From Candidatus Rokuibacteriota bacterium (GTDB taxonomy: Bacteria; Methylomirabilota; Methylomirabilia; Rokubacteriales; CSP1-6): 14,352 nucleotides of DNA. This document shows, piece by piece, positions 1 through 7,642 of the stretch; the stretch's first letter is position 1, and each line of letters opens with the position of its first letter. Where the stretch lies: the NCBI GenBank assembly GCA_003221595.1, contig QHSM01000327.1:1-14352 (forward strand). Direction: 5' to 3'. Under the pieces are notes generated by a model. The model did no database searches. It was not told the DNA's origin and was given only the letters and a program-made list of their open reading frames with translations. The position numbers and the translations under genes are program-made.

Positions 1-485
1 TCGGCCTGAAGAAGGACGCGAAGATCGTCGTCCCGCTGCACTTCCTCGACTACACCAAGGAGGGCGGCGCCGAGGTGTGGCAGGACATCTACGGGGCCAC
101 CCACTTCTGCCACGAGCTGGCCGATACCCTGCCCCAGGCCAAGCGCTACGTCGACGCCTACGTGAAGAAGTTCAACCGGCCGCCCGACTCGTACTCCGGC
201 TACGGCTACAGCGGCATCATGGAGGTCGCCCGGGGCGCCGAGCTTTCGAAGTCGACCGACTCCGAAGCGGTGGCGAACGCGCTCCGGAAGAATCCCGTCT
301 ACGATCACTACAAGGGCAAGCAGTGGTGGCGGGCGTGCGACGATAAGTCCTTCCAGGACCTCTGGATCATGAAGGTCCGGTCGCCGCAGCAGGTGAAGGG
401 CGAGTGGGGCTTCTTCGACATCGTCGGCCGAGTGCCGGCCAACGAGGAGCTCGACCGGACCTGCGCCGAGAAGGGGCTCGCGTAG
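1..485 (+). CDS. Liv-type ABC importer substrate-binding protein, C-terminal part (5' end outside window)
   Basis: The reading frame is open from base 3 of the window to the TAG at 483-485, giving about 160 C-terminal residues of a type 1 periplasmic binding protein that delivers ligand to a LivHM permease. The visible part fits the second lobe of such proteins: an alternating strand/helix stretch (KIVVPLHFLDY) near the start, an aromatic segment (YSGYGYSG) in the middle, and a closing section with WWRACDD and QDLWIMKVRSP. The next gene, livH, begins 4 bases after the stop, as expected for a livK-H-M operon. The signal peptide and first lobe lie outside the window, so the export route and ligand cannot be judged. 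Two cysteines (in THFCHE and WWRACDD) are visible and could be structural. The family call is secure; the substrate is unknown and need not be an amino acid, since this family also binds amides, urea, aromatic acids and other small carboxylates. Confidence 0.9.
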   Translation, partial: GLKKDAKIVVPLHFLDYTKEGGAEVWQDIYGATHFCHELADTLPQAKRYVDAYVKKFNRPPDSYSGYGYSGIMEVARGAELSKSTDSEAVANALRKNPVYDHYKGKQWWRACDDKSFQDLWIMKVRSPQQVKGEWGFFDIVGRVPANEELDRTCAEKGLA

Positions 486-489
486 CGGC

Positions 490-1374
490 GTGTTCGACGT
501 CCCGCTGTCTGCGCTCACCGCCCAGGTCTTCACCGGGCTCGTCCTGGGCGGTATCTACGTCCTGATGGCCATCGGGCTCAGCCTCATCTTCGGGCTGATG
601 ACGGTGGTGAACTTCGCCCACGGATCGTTCTACATGCTGGGCGCCTACGTCGCCTTCTCCGTGATCGGAGTGACGAAGAGCTTCTGGGCGGCATTGATCC
701 TGGCGCCGCTCGTGGTGGGCGCGCTGGGCTTCCTGGTCGAGCGATTCCTCATCCGGCGGCTCTACGGCCGCAGCCCGGACGATCCGCTCTTGCTGACGTT
801 CGGGCTGTCCTTGGCCATGGTCGAGGGCGCGAAGCTTGTGTGGGGGAAGATCGGCCTCACCGTCGACCCGCCCAAGCAGCTGGCCGCGCCCGTCGATCTG
901 GGCTTCATGAACTTCCCGATCTACCGGCTGTTCGTCATCGCGGTGACCGCCGCGGTCCTGCTGGCGCTCTGGCTGTTCCTCGAAAAGACCAACGTCGGGC
1001 TCATCATCCGGGCCGGCTCGCGCGACGCCCTGATGGTGCGCGCCCTCGGTCTCGACCTCAACCGCGTCTGGCTCCTCGTGTTCGGCATCGGGATCGGCAT
1101 GGCCGGGCTCGCCGGCGTCCTGGCAGGCCCGATGCGCGGGGTCTACGCCGAGATGGGCGTCGAGATCATCATCGATTCCTTCGTGGTCGTGGTCGTCGGG
1201 GGCATGGGGAGCCTGGCCGGGGCGATCGTCGCCGGGCTGATCCTGGGCGAGATCGTCAGCCTCACCACGTTCTTCGCGCCCAAGCTCGCCGAGCTCGTCA
1301 TTTTCGTGGTGATGGCCATCGTGCTGCTCGTCAGGCCGAGCGGACTCTTCGGCGAGGCGGGCCTCGCGGAGTGA
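490..1374 (+). CDS. livH: Liv-type ABC importer permease LivH (importer 1)
   Basis: Inner-membrane permease of 294 residues, the usual LivH length; it pairs with LivM to form the channel of importer 1. The GTG at 490 is chosen because it lies 4 bases after the preceding stop and leaves a complete first membrane segment. Family marks are the N-terminal helix ending in GLSLIFG, then NFAHGSFYMLGAYVAF (about residues 38-53), and the cytoplasmic coupling region around IIRAGSRDALMVRALGLDLNRVW. The C-terminal helices include VVVVVGGMGSLAGA and the closing LLVRPSGLFGE, a common LivH ending. Several long hydrophobic stretches are visible, consistent with about eight membrane spans. Its TGA overlaps the livM GTG in GTGA (1371-1374), so the two are probably translationally coupled. 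The family call is secure; the substrate is not known. Confidence 0.95.
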   Translation: MFDVPLSALTAQVFTGLVLGGIYVLMAIGLSLIFGLMTVVNFAHGSFYMLGAYVAFSVIGVTKSFWAALILAPLVVGALGFLVERFLIRRLYGRSPDDPLLLTFGLSLAMVEGAKLVWGKIGLTVDPPKQLAAPVDLGFMNFPIYRLFVIAVTAAVLLALWLFLEKTNVGLIIRAGSRDALMVRALGLDLNRVWLLVFGIGIGMAGLAGVLAGPMRGVYAEMGVEIIIDSFVVVVVGGMGSLAGAIVAGLILGEIVSLTTFFAPKLAELVIFVVMAIVLLVRPSGLFGEAGLAE

Positions 1375-2336
1375 TTCGGGCGGCGCTCCACAAGGTGACG
1401 GCGTGGGTCACGGCCTACCCGGTCACCTCGTTCGTCGTCTTCTTCGCCGTCTTCCCGTTTCTCGTCCCGTACCAGTCGCTGGCGACGCAGGTGCTGATCT
1501 TCGGGCTCTTCGCCCTGGGCTTCAATCTCCTCTACGGCTACACCGGCCTGCTCTCGTTCGGTCACGCGGCCTACTATGGGCTCGGCGCCTACGGCACCGG
1601 CATCGCCCTGGCCAAGCTCAAGGTGACGTCGCTGTGGCCCGCGCTCGGCGTGGGTCTCGTGACGGCGGTGGTGGGCGGCGCGCTGATCGGGTTCTTCTGC
1701 CTGCGGCGTCGCGGCATCTACTTCGCCATGCTCACGCTCGCCTTCGCGCAGATGCTCTACTTCGTCGCCTTCCACGCCGCCGACCTGACCGGCGGCGACG
1801 ACGGGCTGCGCGGCATTCCGCTGCACCCGCTGACGCTGCCGGGCGTGTCGGTGCCGCTGCGCCATCCGCTGGCCTTCTACTTCTTCGCCTACGGGCTGGT
1901 CGTGCTCGCGGTGGCGGGCCTCCGGCGCATCCTCGACTCGCCGTTCGGCGCCGTGCTGCAGGCGATCCGCGAGAACAGCGACCGGGCCGTGGCCTGCGGC
2001 TACGACATCAACCGGATCAAGCTGCTGTCGTTCGTGTTCTCCGCCCTGTTCACCGGCCTCGCCGGATCGCTCGACGCGCTCCGCCTCACCGTCGTGCCGG
2101 TCGACTCGCTCTACTGGACCACCTCGGGCCAGGTCGTGATCATGACGCTGCTGGGCGGCGCCGGGACGTTCTTCGGCCCCTTCGTCGGCGCGGCGACCTT
2201 CCTGATCCTGGCCGATCGCCTGAGCCTGGTCATCGAGGCCTGGCCGATCGTGATCGGCGTGATCTTCATGGCCTTCGTCCTGTTTCTTCCCCGCGGCATC
2301 TGGGGCACACTGACCACGCCCGGGGTTCAGCGGTAG
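1371..2336 (+). CDS. livM: Liv-type ABC importer permease LivM (importer 1)
   Basis: Second membrane permease of importer 1, 321 residues, the normal LivM size. The same frame stays open far upstream inside livH, but the GTG at 1371 is the sensible start: it overlaps the livH stop by 4 bases and is followed by a short polar stretch and the first hydrophobic segment (SFVVFFAVFPFLV). LivM marks appear in order: GYTGLLSFGHAAYYGLGAY, RRGIYFAMLTLAFAQML, TGGDDGLRG, the coupling loop SPFGAVLQAIRENSDRAV, and VIMTLLGGAGTFFGPFVGA near the C-terminus. It ends LFLPRGIWG, another family feature. The next gene on this strand begins 80 bases later, after a repeat and a hairpin, so co-transcription is likely but expression may step down there. 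The family call is secure. Confidence 0.95.
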   Translation: MIRAALHKVTAWVTAYPVTSFVVFFAVFPFLVPYQSLATQVLIFGLFALGFNLLYGYTGLLSFGHAAYYGLGAYGTGIALAKLKVTSLWPALGVGLVTAVVGGALIGFFCLRRRGIYFAMLTLAFAQMLYFVAFHAADLTGGDDGLRGIPLHPLTLPGVSVPLRHPLAFYFFAYGLVVLAVAGLRRILDSPFGAVLQAIRENSDRAVACGYDINRIKLLSFVFSALFTGLAGSLDALRLTVVPVDSLYWTTSGQVVIMTLLGGAGTFFGPFVGAATFLILADRLSLVIEAWPIVIGVIFMAFVLFLPRGIWGTLTTPGVQR

Positions 2337-2341
2337 CGTCA

Positions 2342-2414
2342 CCGTCCGAGGCGAGCGACGGCAGTGCGAGCCGCAGGACGTCGCGGGGCTGGGGCCCCGC
2401 CGTCCGAGGTGAGC
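2342..2414 (+). repeat. 15-base imperfect direct repeat around the dehydrogenase ribosome-binding site
   Basis: The 15-mer CCGTCCGAGGCGAGC at 2342-2356 recurs at 2400-2414 as CCGTCCGAGGTGAGC, with one difference. The second copy contains GAGGTGA (2406-2412), a seven-base perfect complement to the 16S rRNA tail and the ribosome-binding site of the dehydrogenase gene. The single C/T difference falls inside that core, so the upstream copy is a weaker ribosome-binding site with no good start codon after it. It could be a local duplication or chance in GC-rich DNA. Confidence 0.5.
2383..2400 (+). promoter_or_regulatory. GC-rich hairpin just upstream of the dehydrogenase ribosome-binding site
   Basis: GCGGGGC (2383-2389) and GCCCCGC (2394-2400) form a perfect 7-base-pair stem with a TGGG loop. 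It lies 5 bases before the Shine-Dalgarno core and about 47 bases after the livM stop. No T-run follows, so it is not a textbook terminator. It may act as an mRNA stability or processing element that separates transporter expression from enzyme expression. A similar hairpin sits between livF and the MetE-like gene in the other operon. Confidence 0.4.
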
Positions 2415-2416
2415 TT

Positions 2417-3601
2417 ATGAACAAAACCATTCTCGAGCGCGCGGAGCGGGTGACCCGCGAGACGATCGCCCCGCGGGCGAGCCAGTACGACGTCGCCGGC
2501 GCCAACCCGATCGAGAGCTGGCGGGCCCTCTGGCGCGAGGGCCTGCTCGCCGGCACCGTGCCGACCGCGCACGGCGGGCTCGGGCTCGACATGCCCACGT
2601 ACATCGCCCTCATTCGCGCCGTGGCCCGCGGCTGCGCCAATACCGGCATGACCCTTCACATGCATTCCACGGTCATGCGGTTCATCGACGCCCTTGGAAC
2701 GGCCGCGCAGAAGCGGCGCTACTTCGACGAGGTCGTGCGACACGGCAAGCTCTTCGGGAGCTGGGGGAGCGAGCCCGCCGTGAGCCTCTCGCGCACCCTC
2801 TTGATGGAGACGGCGATCCGCCGGGACGCCACCGGCTACGTGATCGACGGCGTCAAGCACTTCTGCACGATGGCCCTCGGCGCCGCGCACTACATGATCT
2901 GGTGCGCCCTCGACGGCGGCACCGACATGGCGAAGTCGCTCCAGCTGGCGCTGGTGGCGGCCGAGACGCCCGGCATCAGCACCGACGGCAAGTGGGACAC
3001 GCTCGGGATGCGCGCCACGTTCAGCCCGTCGGTCACGTTCACCGGCGTGCGGGTTCCCGACGACGGAATGCTGGGCGATCCGGGCGCCCCGCTCCGCGCC
3101 GGCGTCATCGAGAGCTTCGCGCTCGGGTACGCGGCGATCTACATCGGCATCGCCGAGTCGGCGCTGGCCTTCGCGATCGACTACGCCAAGAAGCGCGTCG
3201 TCAGACCGGAGAACGTCGCCGTCGCGATGGACCCGACTGTCCAGCGCCACATCGGCGAGCTGGCCGCCCATCTGGAGGCGGCCGGGCTCGTGCTGGACGA
3301 CTCCGCCGCGCGCTGGGACGCGGCCGATCCGGCCGAGCTCGGGCCGCTGGCCAACCGCGCCAAGTACCTGGCGACGGAGGTCGGCCTGCAGGTGACGTCG
3401 AAGGTCATCCAGGTCGTGGGCGGCCGCGGCTCCTACAAGGACTTTCCGGCCGAGCGCGCGTTCCGCGATCTCCGTACCTGCACCCTGATGCCGCCCACGG
3501 TCGATCGCATGCTGGAGGCCATCGGCAGGAACGCGCTGGGACTCGACGCGGCGATGTTCAACGTCTCCGGGGCGCCACCGCCCCGCGCCGACCACGCCTA
3601 G
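2417..3601 (+). CDS. Acyl-CoA dehydrogenase-fold flavoprotein lacking the usual catalytic Glu
   Basis: Cytosolic flavoprotein of 394 residues with the three-part acyl-CoA dehydrogenase layout: N-terminal helices (about 1-115), a beta domain starting at GSWGSEP (114-120) with the flavin-loop-like WDTLGMRAT (193-201), and a C-terminal helical bundle with VVGGRGSYKDFPAERAFRD (333-351). The ATG at 2417 is preceded by a strong GAGGTGA ribosome-binding site. Where typical acyl-CoA dehydrogenases have the YEGT segment with the catalytic glutamate, this protein has LMPPT (357-361). The surrounding RDLRTCTL...IGRNALG resembles the C-terminal type 2 domain of reduced-flavin-dependent monooxygenases such as DszC. 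It may therefore be a monooxygenase, or a dehydrogenase with its base elsewhere. It follows livM in the same operon, so it probably acts on the imported compound or its CoA ester. Its stop overlaps the convergent livF stop. Confidence 0.85.
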   Translation: MNKTILERAERVTRETIAPRASQYDVAGANPIESWRALWREGLLAGTVPTAHGGLGLDMPTYIALIRAVARGCANTGMTLHMHSTVMRFIDALGTAAQKRRYFDEVVRHGKLFGSWGSEPAVSLSRTLLMETAIRRDATGYVIDGVKHFCTMALGAAHYMIWCALDGGTDMAKSLQLALVAAETPGISTDGKWDTLGMRATFSPSVTFTGVRVPDDGMLGDPGAPLRAGVIESFALGYAAIYIGIAESALAFAIDYAKKRVVRPENVAVAMDPTVQRHIGELAAHLEAAGLVLDDSAARWDAADPAELGPLANRAKYLATEVGLQVTSKVIQVVGGRGSYKDFPAERAFRDLRTCTLMPPTVDRMLEAIGRNALGLDAAMFNVSGAPPPRADHA

Positions 3602-4304
3602 ATCTCGAGGAAGCGCTGCTGGATGGTCGGGTCCCGGCGAAGCGTGTCGGGCGTGCCCTCGAACTGGATCCGCCCCTGGTCCATGACGTAGAGGCGGTGG
3701 GAGAGCGCCATCGCGACCTCGAGCGTCTGCTCCACGAGCAGGATCGTGGTGCCCTGGCGGTTGATGGCCCCGAGGATGTGGGTGAGGTTCTGGACGAGCA
3801 GGGGCGCCAGGCCCTCGGTGGGCTCGTCGACGAGCATGACCGACGGGCGGCTCACCAGGCCGCGGGCGATGGCGAGCATCTGCTGCTCGCCGCCGGAGAG
3901 AAACCGACCGCGGTGATCGATGCGCTCGCGAAGGCGGGGGAAGTACGTGAACACCTCGTCCAGGACGTCGCTGCCGCCGTTCTTCCCCCTGGTGCCGAGC
4001 ATGCCCAGCCGCAAGTTCTCCAGCACCGTGAGGTTGGGGAGCACCCGGCGCTCCTCGGGGATCCACGCGATCCCTCGCCGCGCGATCTCGTGGGTGCCCA
4101 GCGCGGTCACGTCGTCGCCGCGCAGGCGCACGCGGCCCTGCCGGGGCCGCGCGATTCCCATGATCGAGCGGAGCGTCGTCGTCTTGCCGGCGCCGTTGCG
4201 GCCGATGAGCGTGACCACCTCGCCCTCGGCGACCGTCAGCGACACGCCCTGCAGAATGTGCGCCTCACCGTAGTAGGTGTGGATCTCCTCGACGGCGAGC
4301 AGGC

Positions 4305-4308
<4 letters not shown>
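3598..4308 (-). CDS. livF: Liv-type ABC importer ATPase LivF (importer 1)
   Basis: Cytoplasmic ATP-binding subunit of 236 residues, normal for LivF. In order it has the Walker A loop GRNGAGKT (36-43), the LivF-typical GIAWIPEERRVLPNLTVLENL (80-99 region), the ABC signature LSGGEQQ (137-143), Walker B VMLVDE (157-162), and VEQ (192-194) at the H-loop, where LivF proteins commonly carry Gln instead of His. All ATP-site motifs are intact. The GTG start overlaps the livG stop in GTGA (4305-4308), indicating translational coupling. The gene is last in a two-gene leftward operon and meets the dehydrogenase gene tail to tail, with stop codons overlapping at CTAG 3598-3601, leaving no room for a terminator between them. 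It very likely powers the LivHM pair encoded on the opposite strand. Confidence 0.95.
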
Positions 4309-5054
<746 letters not shown>

Positions 5055-5060
5055 GTCGGG

Positions 5061-5089
5061 AGAGTGCACGGGGGCTCGCGCGGTGTCAA
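5061..5089 (-). promoter_or_regulatory. Candidate promoter for livG-livF
   Basis: Reading leftwards, a perfect TTGACA (-35, 5089-5084) is followed after 17 bases by CACTCT (5066-5061), a poor match to TATAAT. Transcription would begin close to the livG ATG at 5054, which agrees with the lack of a ribosome-binding site there. Only the -35 element is convincing. Confidence 0.35.
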
Positions 5090-5110
5090 GGCACGGCGGT
5101 GTGCTATGGT
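5083..5110 (+). promoter_or_regulatory. Candidate extended -10 promoter for the MBL-fold hydrolase
   Basis: TGCTATGGT (5102-5110) is an extended -10 element: TGn followed by TATGGT, which matches TATAAT at four of six positions. GTGTCA (5083-5088), 16 bases upstream, matches the -35 consensus at four of six positions. A start about seven bases downstream falls at the ATG at 5119, implying a leaderless message. The -35 bases overlap those of the leftward livG promoter, so the two promoters would compete or share a regulator. Confidence 0.35.
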
Positions 5111-5118
5111 GCACGCCG

Positions 5119-6075
5119 ATGGCCCGCCACGTCGTGCCGGCGCGCTGGAAAAGCGGCATGATCGAAGTCGGCGCCCGAATCTTCGCCTACGTCCAGGCGT
5201 CAGGGATCGATCCGACCGGCGACACCGGCGTCGCGAACTCCGGGCTAATCGTCGGCTCCGCCGGCGCGGTGGCGGTGGACGCCCTGATGGTGCCCACGAT
5301 GACCCGCAAGCTGGTGGCCGCCATCAAGAAGACGACGAAGAAGCCGGTCGCCCAGCTCATCAACACCCACCATCATCTCGACCACACCGGCGGCAACCGC
5401 TTCTTCGCCGGCGCGACGATCGTGGCCAGTGCCCCGTGTCGCGCCGCGCTCGCGCCCGGCTTCCCGCCGGTGTCGCTCCTGCAGCGGTTCATGCCGCGCT
5501 TCGCCGCGGAGTTCCCCAGGCTGAAGGTGGTCCTGCCGACGGTGACGTTCGAGGACCGCATGGTCCTCCAGGACGGCGACCACGAGATCCAGCTCTGGCA
5601 CCCGGGATTCGCCGCCCACACCGTCGGCGACGCGGTCGTCTTTCTTCCAAAGGAGCGCGTGCTCTTCGCGGGCGACATCGCGTTCCACTACGTCACGCCG
5701 CTCGCGTTTCAGGGCCACATCGGCAACTGGATCAAGGCCGCCGACCGGCTGCTCCGCTACGACGCGGACGTCATCGTCCCGGGCCACGGGCCCATCGGCA
5801 CCAGGACCGATCTCAAGCGCATGCGCGACTACCTGGCCCTCGTGCGACGCGAGGCGAAGCGACGCTTCGACGCCGGGATGCCGGCGGAGGCGGCGGCCGC
5901 CGACATCAAGCTCGGCGTCTATGCGTCCTGGAGCGACGCCGAGCGCATCCTGCCAAACGTCATGCGGTGCTACCAGGAATTCCGCAACGAGCTGGACCAG
6001 CCGATGGACTTGCCGCGCATGCTGGCGGGGATGGAGCGCCTGCGCGGCGCGCGCGCCGATCACGCTTGTCTCTGA
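5119..6075 (+). CDS. MBL-fold metallo-hydrolase (glyoxalase II/SoxH-like), substrate unknown
   Basis: Zinc hydrolase of the metallo-beta-lactamase superfamily, 318 residues from the ATG at 5119. A second ATG at 5158 (the MIEVG start, 305 residues) is also possible, with a weak GGAA before it; the upstream one is preferred because an extended -10 promoter would place the transcript start there. The metal site looks complete: HHHLDH (84-89, the HxHxDH motif), His167 in AAHTVGD, Asp186 in FAGD, and His223 in PGHG. The strand LIVGSAGAVAVDALM and the C-terminal helical part, including DIKLGVYASWSDAERILPNV, resemble proteins annotated as SoxH or quinoprotein-relay zinc hydrolases. No clear signal peptide is seen, so it is probably cytosolic. 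It is transcribed divergently from livG. The fold is certain; the substrate is not, with thioesters, lactones and sulfate esters all possible for this fold. Confidence 0.9.
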   Translation: MARHVVPARWKSGMIEVGARIFAYVQASGIDPTGDTGVANSGLIVGSAGAVAVDALMVPTMTRKLVAAIKKTTKKPVAQLINTHHHLDHTGGNRFFAGATIVASAPCRAALAPGFPPVSLLQRFMPRFAAEFPRLKVVLPTVTFEDRMVLQDGDHEIQLWHPGFAAHTVGDAVVFLPKERVLFAGDIAFHYVTPLAFQGHIGNWIKAADRLLRYDADVIVPGHGPIGTRTDLKRMRDYLALVRREAKRRFDAGMPAEAAAADIKLGVYASWSDAERILPNVMRCYQEFRNELDQPMDLPRMLAGMERLRGARADHACL

Positions 6076-6099
6076 CGCGCCGCCGGAAGGCGCCGCGCG
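6076..6099. terminator. GC-rich stem-loop between convergent genes, possible two-way terminator
   Basis: In the 30-base gap between the hydrolase stop and the lipoprotein stop, CGCC (6081-6084) pairs with GGCG (6089-6092) around a GGAA loop of the GNRA type. An outer CGCG/CGCG pairing (6076-6079 with 6096-6099) extends it across a small internal loop. There is no T-run on either side, so it may be only weakly terminating or Rho-assisted. Confidence 0.3.
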
Positions 6100-6105
6100 C
6101 GGGCG

Positions 6106-6585
6106 TCAGCGCGGCGGGAGCACGATCACGGCGGCGGGGTTCGTCTCGGCGATCGTGGCGGAGAGGCGCCAGGGCGCGGGCCCGATCTGGTCGAGCGCGA
6201 AGTAGAGCACGGTGACGCCCTGGACCCGGGTGCCGGTACCCATGGGAATCTCCATGCCCACACCGGTTCCAACGCCGACGCCGCCGCCCCGCCCCACGTT
6301 GGACCCGCCGACCCCGACCCCGAACCCGACGCTCGAGCCGCTGCCCGCGGCTGGCTGCTCGATGGTCTGCGGGCGAACGGTGGCGCCGTCCCCCTTCACG
6401 ATCTGCGCGTCCAGGAGCCGGTAGCCCCCGGTGTCGATCTCGACCCGCAGCCGATCGGTCAGGACCATGTAGTCGGCGGAGATCCAGCTGTTCGAAAGCG
6501 GCGGCTCGGGCCGGTAGCGGAACGTCGGGTTCGCGCACGCGCTGAGGCCGAGCGCCAGGATGAGGAGTGCACGCATGGTGCTCAT
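6106..6585 (-). CDS. Small glycine-rich lipoprotein, function unknown
   Basis: Predicted lipoprotein of 159 residues. The signal peptide MSTMRALLILALGLSAC ends in a good lipobox, LSAC (14-17), with Cys17 as the lipidated residue. The ATG at 6585 overlaps the stop of the MetE-like gene in ATGA (6582-6585), implying translational coupling; Met4 is an alternative start. After a polar section (about 18-80) comes a low-complexity Gly/Val tract (about 81-110) containing GFGVGVGG, GRGGG and GVGVGTGVG, then a C-terminal part with alternating hydrophobic residues (VTVLYFALDQIG, RLSATIAE, AAVIVLPPR) that could be beta strands. The layout suggests an envelope-anchored protein with a flexible or membrane-inserting linker. 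I recognise no family. It is the last gene of the long leftward operon, so it may support uptake at the outer membrane or simply be co-expressed. Confidence 0.75.
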   Translation of the reverse strand: MSTMRALLILALGLSACANPTFRYRPEPPLSNSWISADYMVLTDRLRVEIDTGGYRLLDAQIVKGDGATVRPQTIEQPAAGSGSSVGFGVGVGGSNVGRGGGVGVGTGVGMEIPMGTGTRVQGVTVLYFALDQIGPAPWRLSATIAETNPAAVIVLPPR

Positions 6586-7619
6586 CGCGTCCCCCACAGC
6601 TCCTTGCGGACGAGGGCGGCGCCGGCGGCCAGGGCTGTGAGCTTCTGGTTGCACATGTAGCGCGGCGACCAACCGAAGCCGCAATCGGGATTCACGGTCA
6701 GCCTCTCGGCCGGGCACACCTGAAGGACGCGACGGATGCGCGCGGCCACGTCCTCCGCGGTGTCCTGGTTGAAGCCCTTCACGTCGACGACGCCCGCGCC
6801 GAGCTCGCGCCCTTCGCCGTACTGTTTCCAGAGGTCGACCTCGCTGAGCTCGCGGCCCGCGAACTCGAGGACCAGCTGCTCGGCGTGCGTCTTGAGGAGG
6901 CCGGGGAAGTATGGCGCGTAGGAGCGGCTGAAACGCGAGCGGCCGAACCGGTTGCCGAAGCAGATGTGGAAGGCGAGCTTCGCCTTGACGCCGGCGGTGG
7001 CCAGGTTGAAAAGCCGGGCCATCTCCTCGCCGGAGACGTTGCCGCGGGCCGGCTCGTCGAGCTGGATGAAGTCGGCGCCGGCCGCCACGAGCCCGCGGAG
7101 CTCCTCGTTGATGACCTCGGCGAAGCGCTCCGCGACGTCGACCACGCCCTTGTAGAGCTTGCCCGGATGGATCCGCGAGCCGAACGTGAGCGGCCCGGCG
7201 CAGGTCGCCTTGATGTGGCGCGTCGTGCGAGCGCGGAGGTACTCGAACTCCTTGACGATCCCGAGCCCGCCCGGGGGTGTCTCGATGCGGCCGACCGCCT
7301 CGTAGCGCGTCTGCTGGTCGTATCCCCACGGGCCGGCCTTGCGGCGGATGGGCAGGGGCTCGATGCCCTTGATGATCGCGTAATAGGAGTCGACGTACCC
7401 GTCGAGACGCCGCACCTCGCCGTCGGTGATGATGTCGATCCCCGCGGTCTCCATGTCGCGGATGGCCGCGTTCGCGGCGTCGTCGAACATCTCCTCCAGG
7501 TCCGCGGGTCCGAAGTCGCCGTGCTCGATCGCTTTCACCGAGGCGAACCACCAGCCGGGCTTGCCGTGCGAGCCGACGACGGCGGTCGGGATCAGCGGCA
7601 GCGTCGCGTGTCGGGTCAT
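6582..7619 (-). CDS. Stand-alone MetE C-terminal-domain protein 1 (zinc methyl/alkyl transferase-like)
   Basis: Protein of 345 residues matching only the catalytic C-terminal barrel of cobalamin-independent methionine synthase; full MetE is about 750 residues, so the N-terminal half is absent by design. The zinc site is complete: His218 and Cys220 (FHICFGN), Glu252 (LEFAGRE) and Cys313 (PDCGF). The IQLDEPA segment (185-191) matches the MetE thiol-substrate region. The start region reads VVGSHGKPGWW where true MetE has a GSFPQT-like loop that contacts homocysteine, so the acceptor or donor may differ. Relatives include core-MetE proteins that use methylcobalamin and epoxyalkane:coenzyme M transferases. 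The ATG is preceded by GGAGG (7628-7632), a strong ribosome-binding site. It follows livF of importer 2 after a 51-base gap with a hairpin and is coupled to the lipoprotein gene. The fold and zinc site are secure; the reaction is not. Confidence 0.88.
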   Translation of the reverse strand: MTRHATLPLIPTAVVGSHGKPGWWFASVKAIEHGDFGPADLEEMFDDAANAAIRDMETAGIDIITDGEVRRLDGYVDSYYAIIKGIEPLPIRRKAGPWGYDQQTRYEAVGRIETPPGGLGIVKEFEYLRARTTRHIKATCAGPLTFGSRIHPGKLYKGVVDVAERFAEVINEELRGLVAAGADFIQLDEPARGNVSGEEMARLFNLATAGVKAKLAFHICFGNRFGRSRFSRSYAPYFPGLLKTHAEQLVLEFAGRELSEVDLWKQYGEGRELGAGVVDVKGFNQDTAEDVAARIRRVLQVCPAERLTVNPDCGFGWSPRYMCNQKLTALAAGAALVRKELWGTR

Positions 7620-7642
7620 CGAGAGAGCCTCCAGTCGTTCCC

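Noticed and set aside
1143..2342. Long open frame (about 400 codons) on the minus strand opposite livH and livM
   Set aside because: Its translation is rich in Arg, Gln, Glu, Asp and His with no domain, as expected for the antisense of a GC-rich membrane protein gene. The plus strand carries clear LivH/LivM motifs.
1403..2416. N-terminal extension of the dehydrogenase-like gene into livM
   Set aside because: The frame is open, but the translation is an Arg/Pro/Ala-rich shadow of LivM. The ATG at 2417 has a perfect GAGGTGA ribosome-binding site and begins a normal N-terminal helix.
6280..6340. C-rich tandem-like repeats
   Set aside because: They encode the Gly/Val tract of the lipoprotein on the minus strand; repeat units are irregular and explained by coding.
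6582..7619. MetE-like genes as truncated pseudogenes of full-length MetE
   Set aside because: Two paralogs have the same 345-residue length, intact zinc ligands, one with a good ribosome-binding site, and no remnants of the N-terminal half nearby. Stand-alone C-terminal MetE proteins are a known class.
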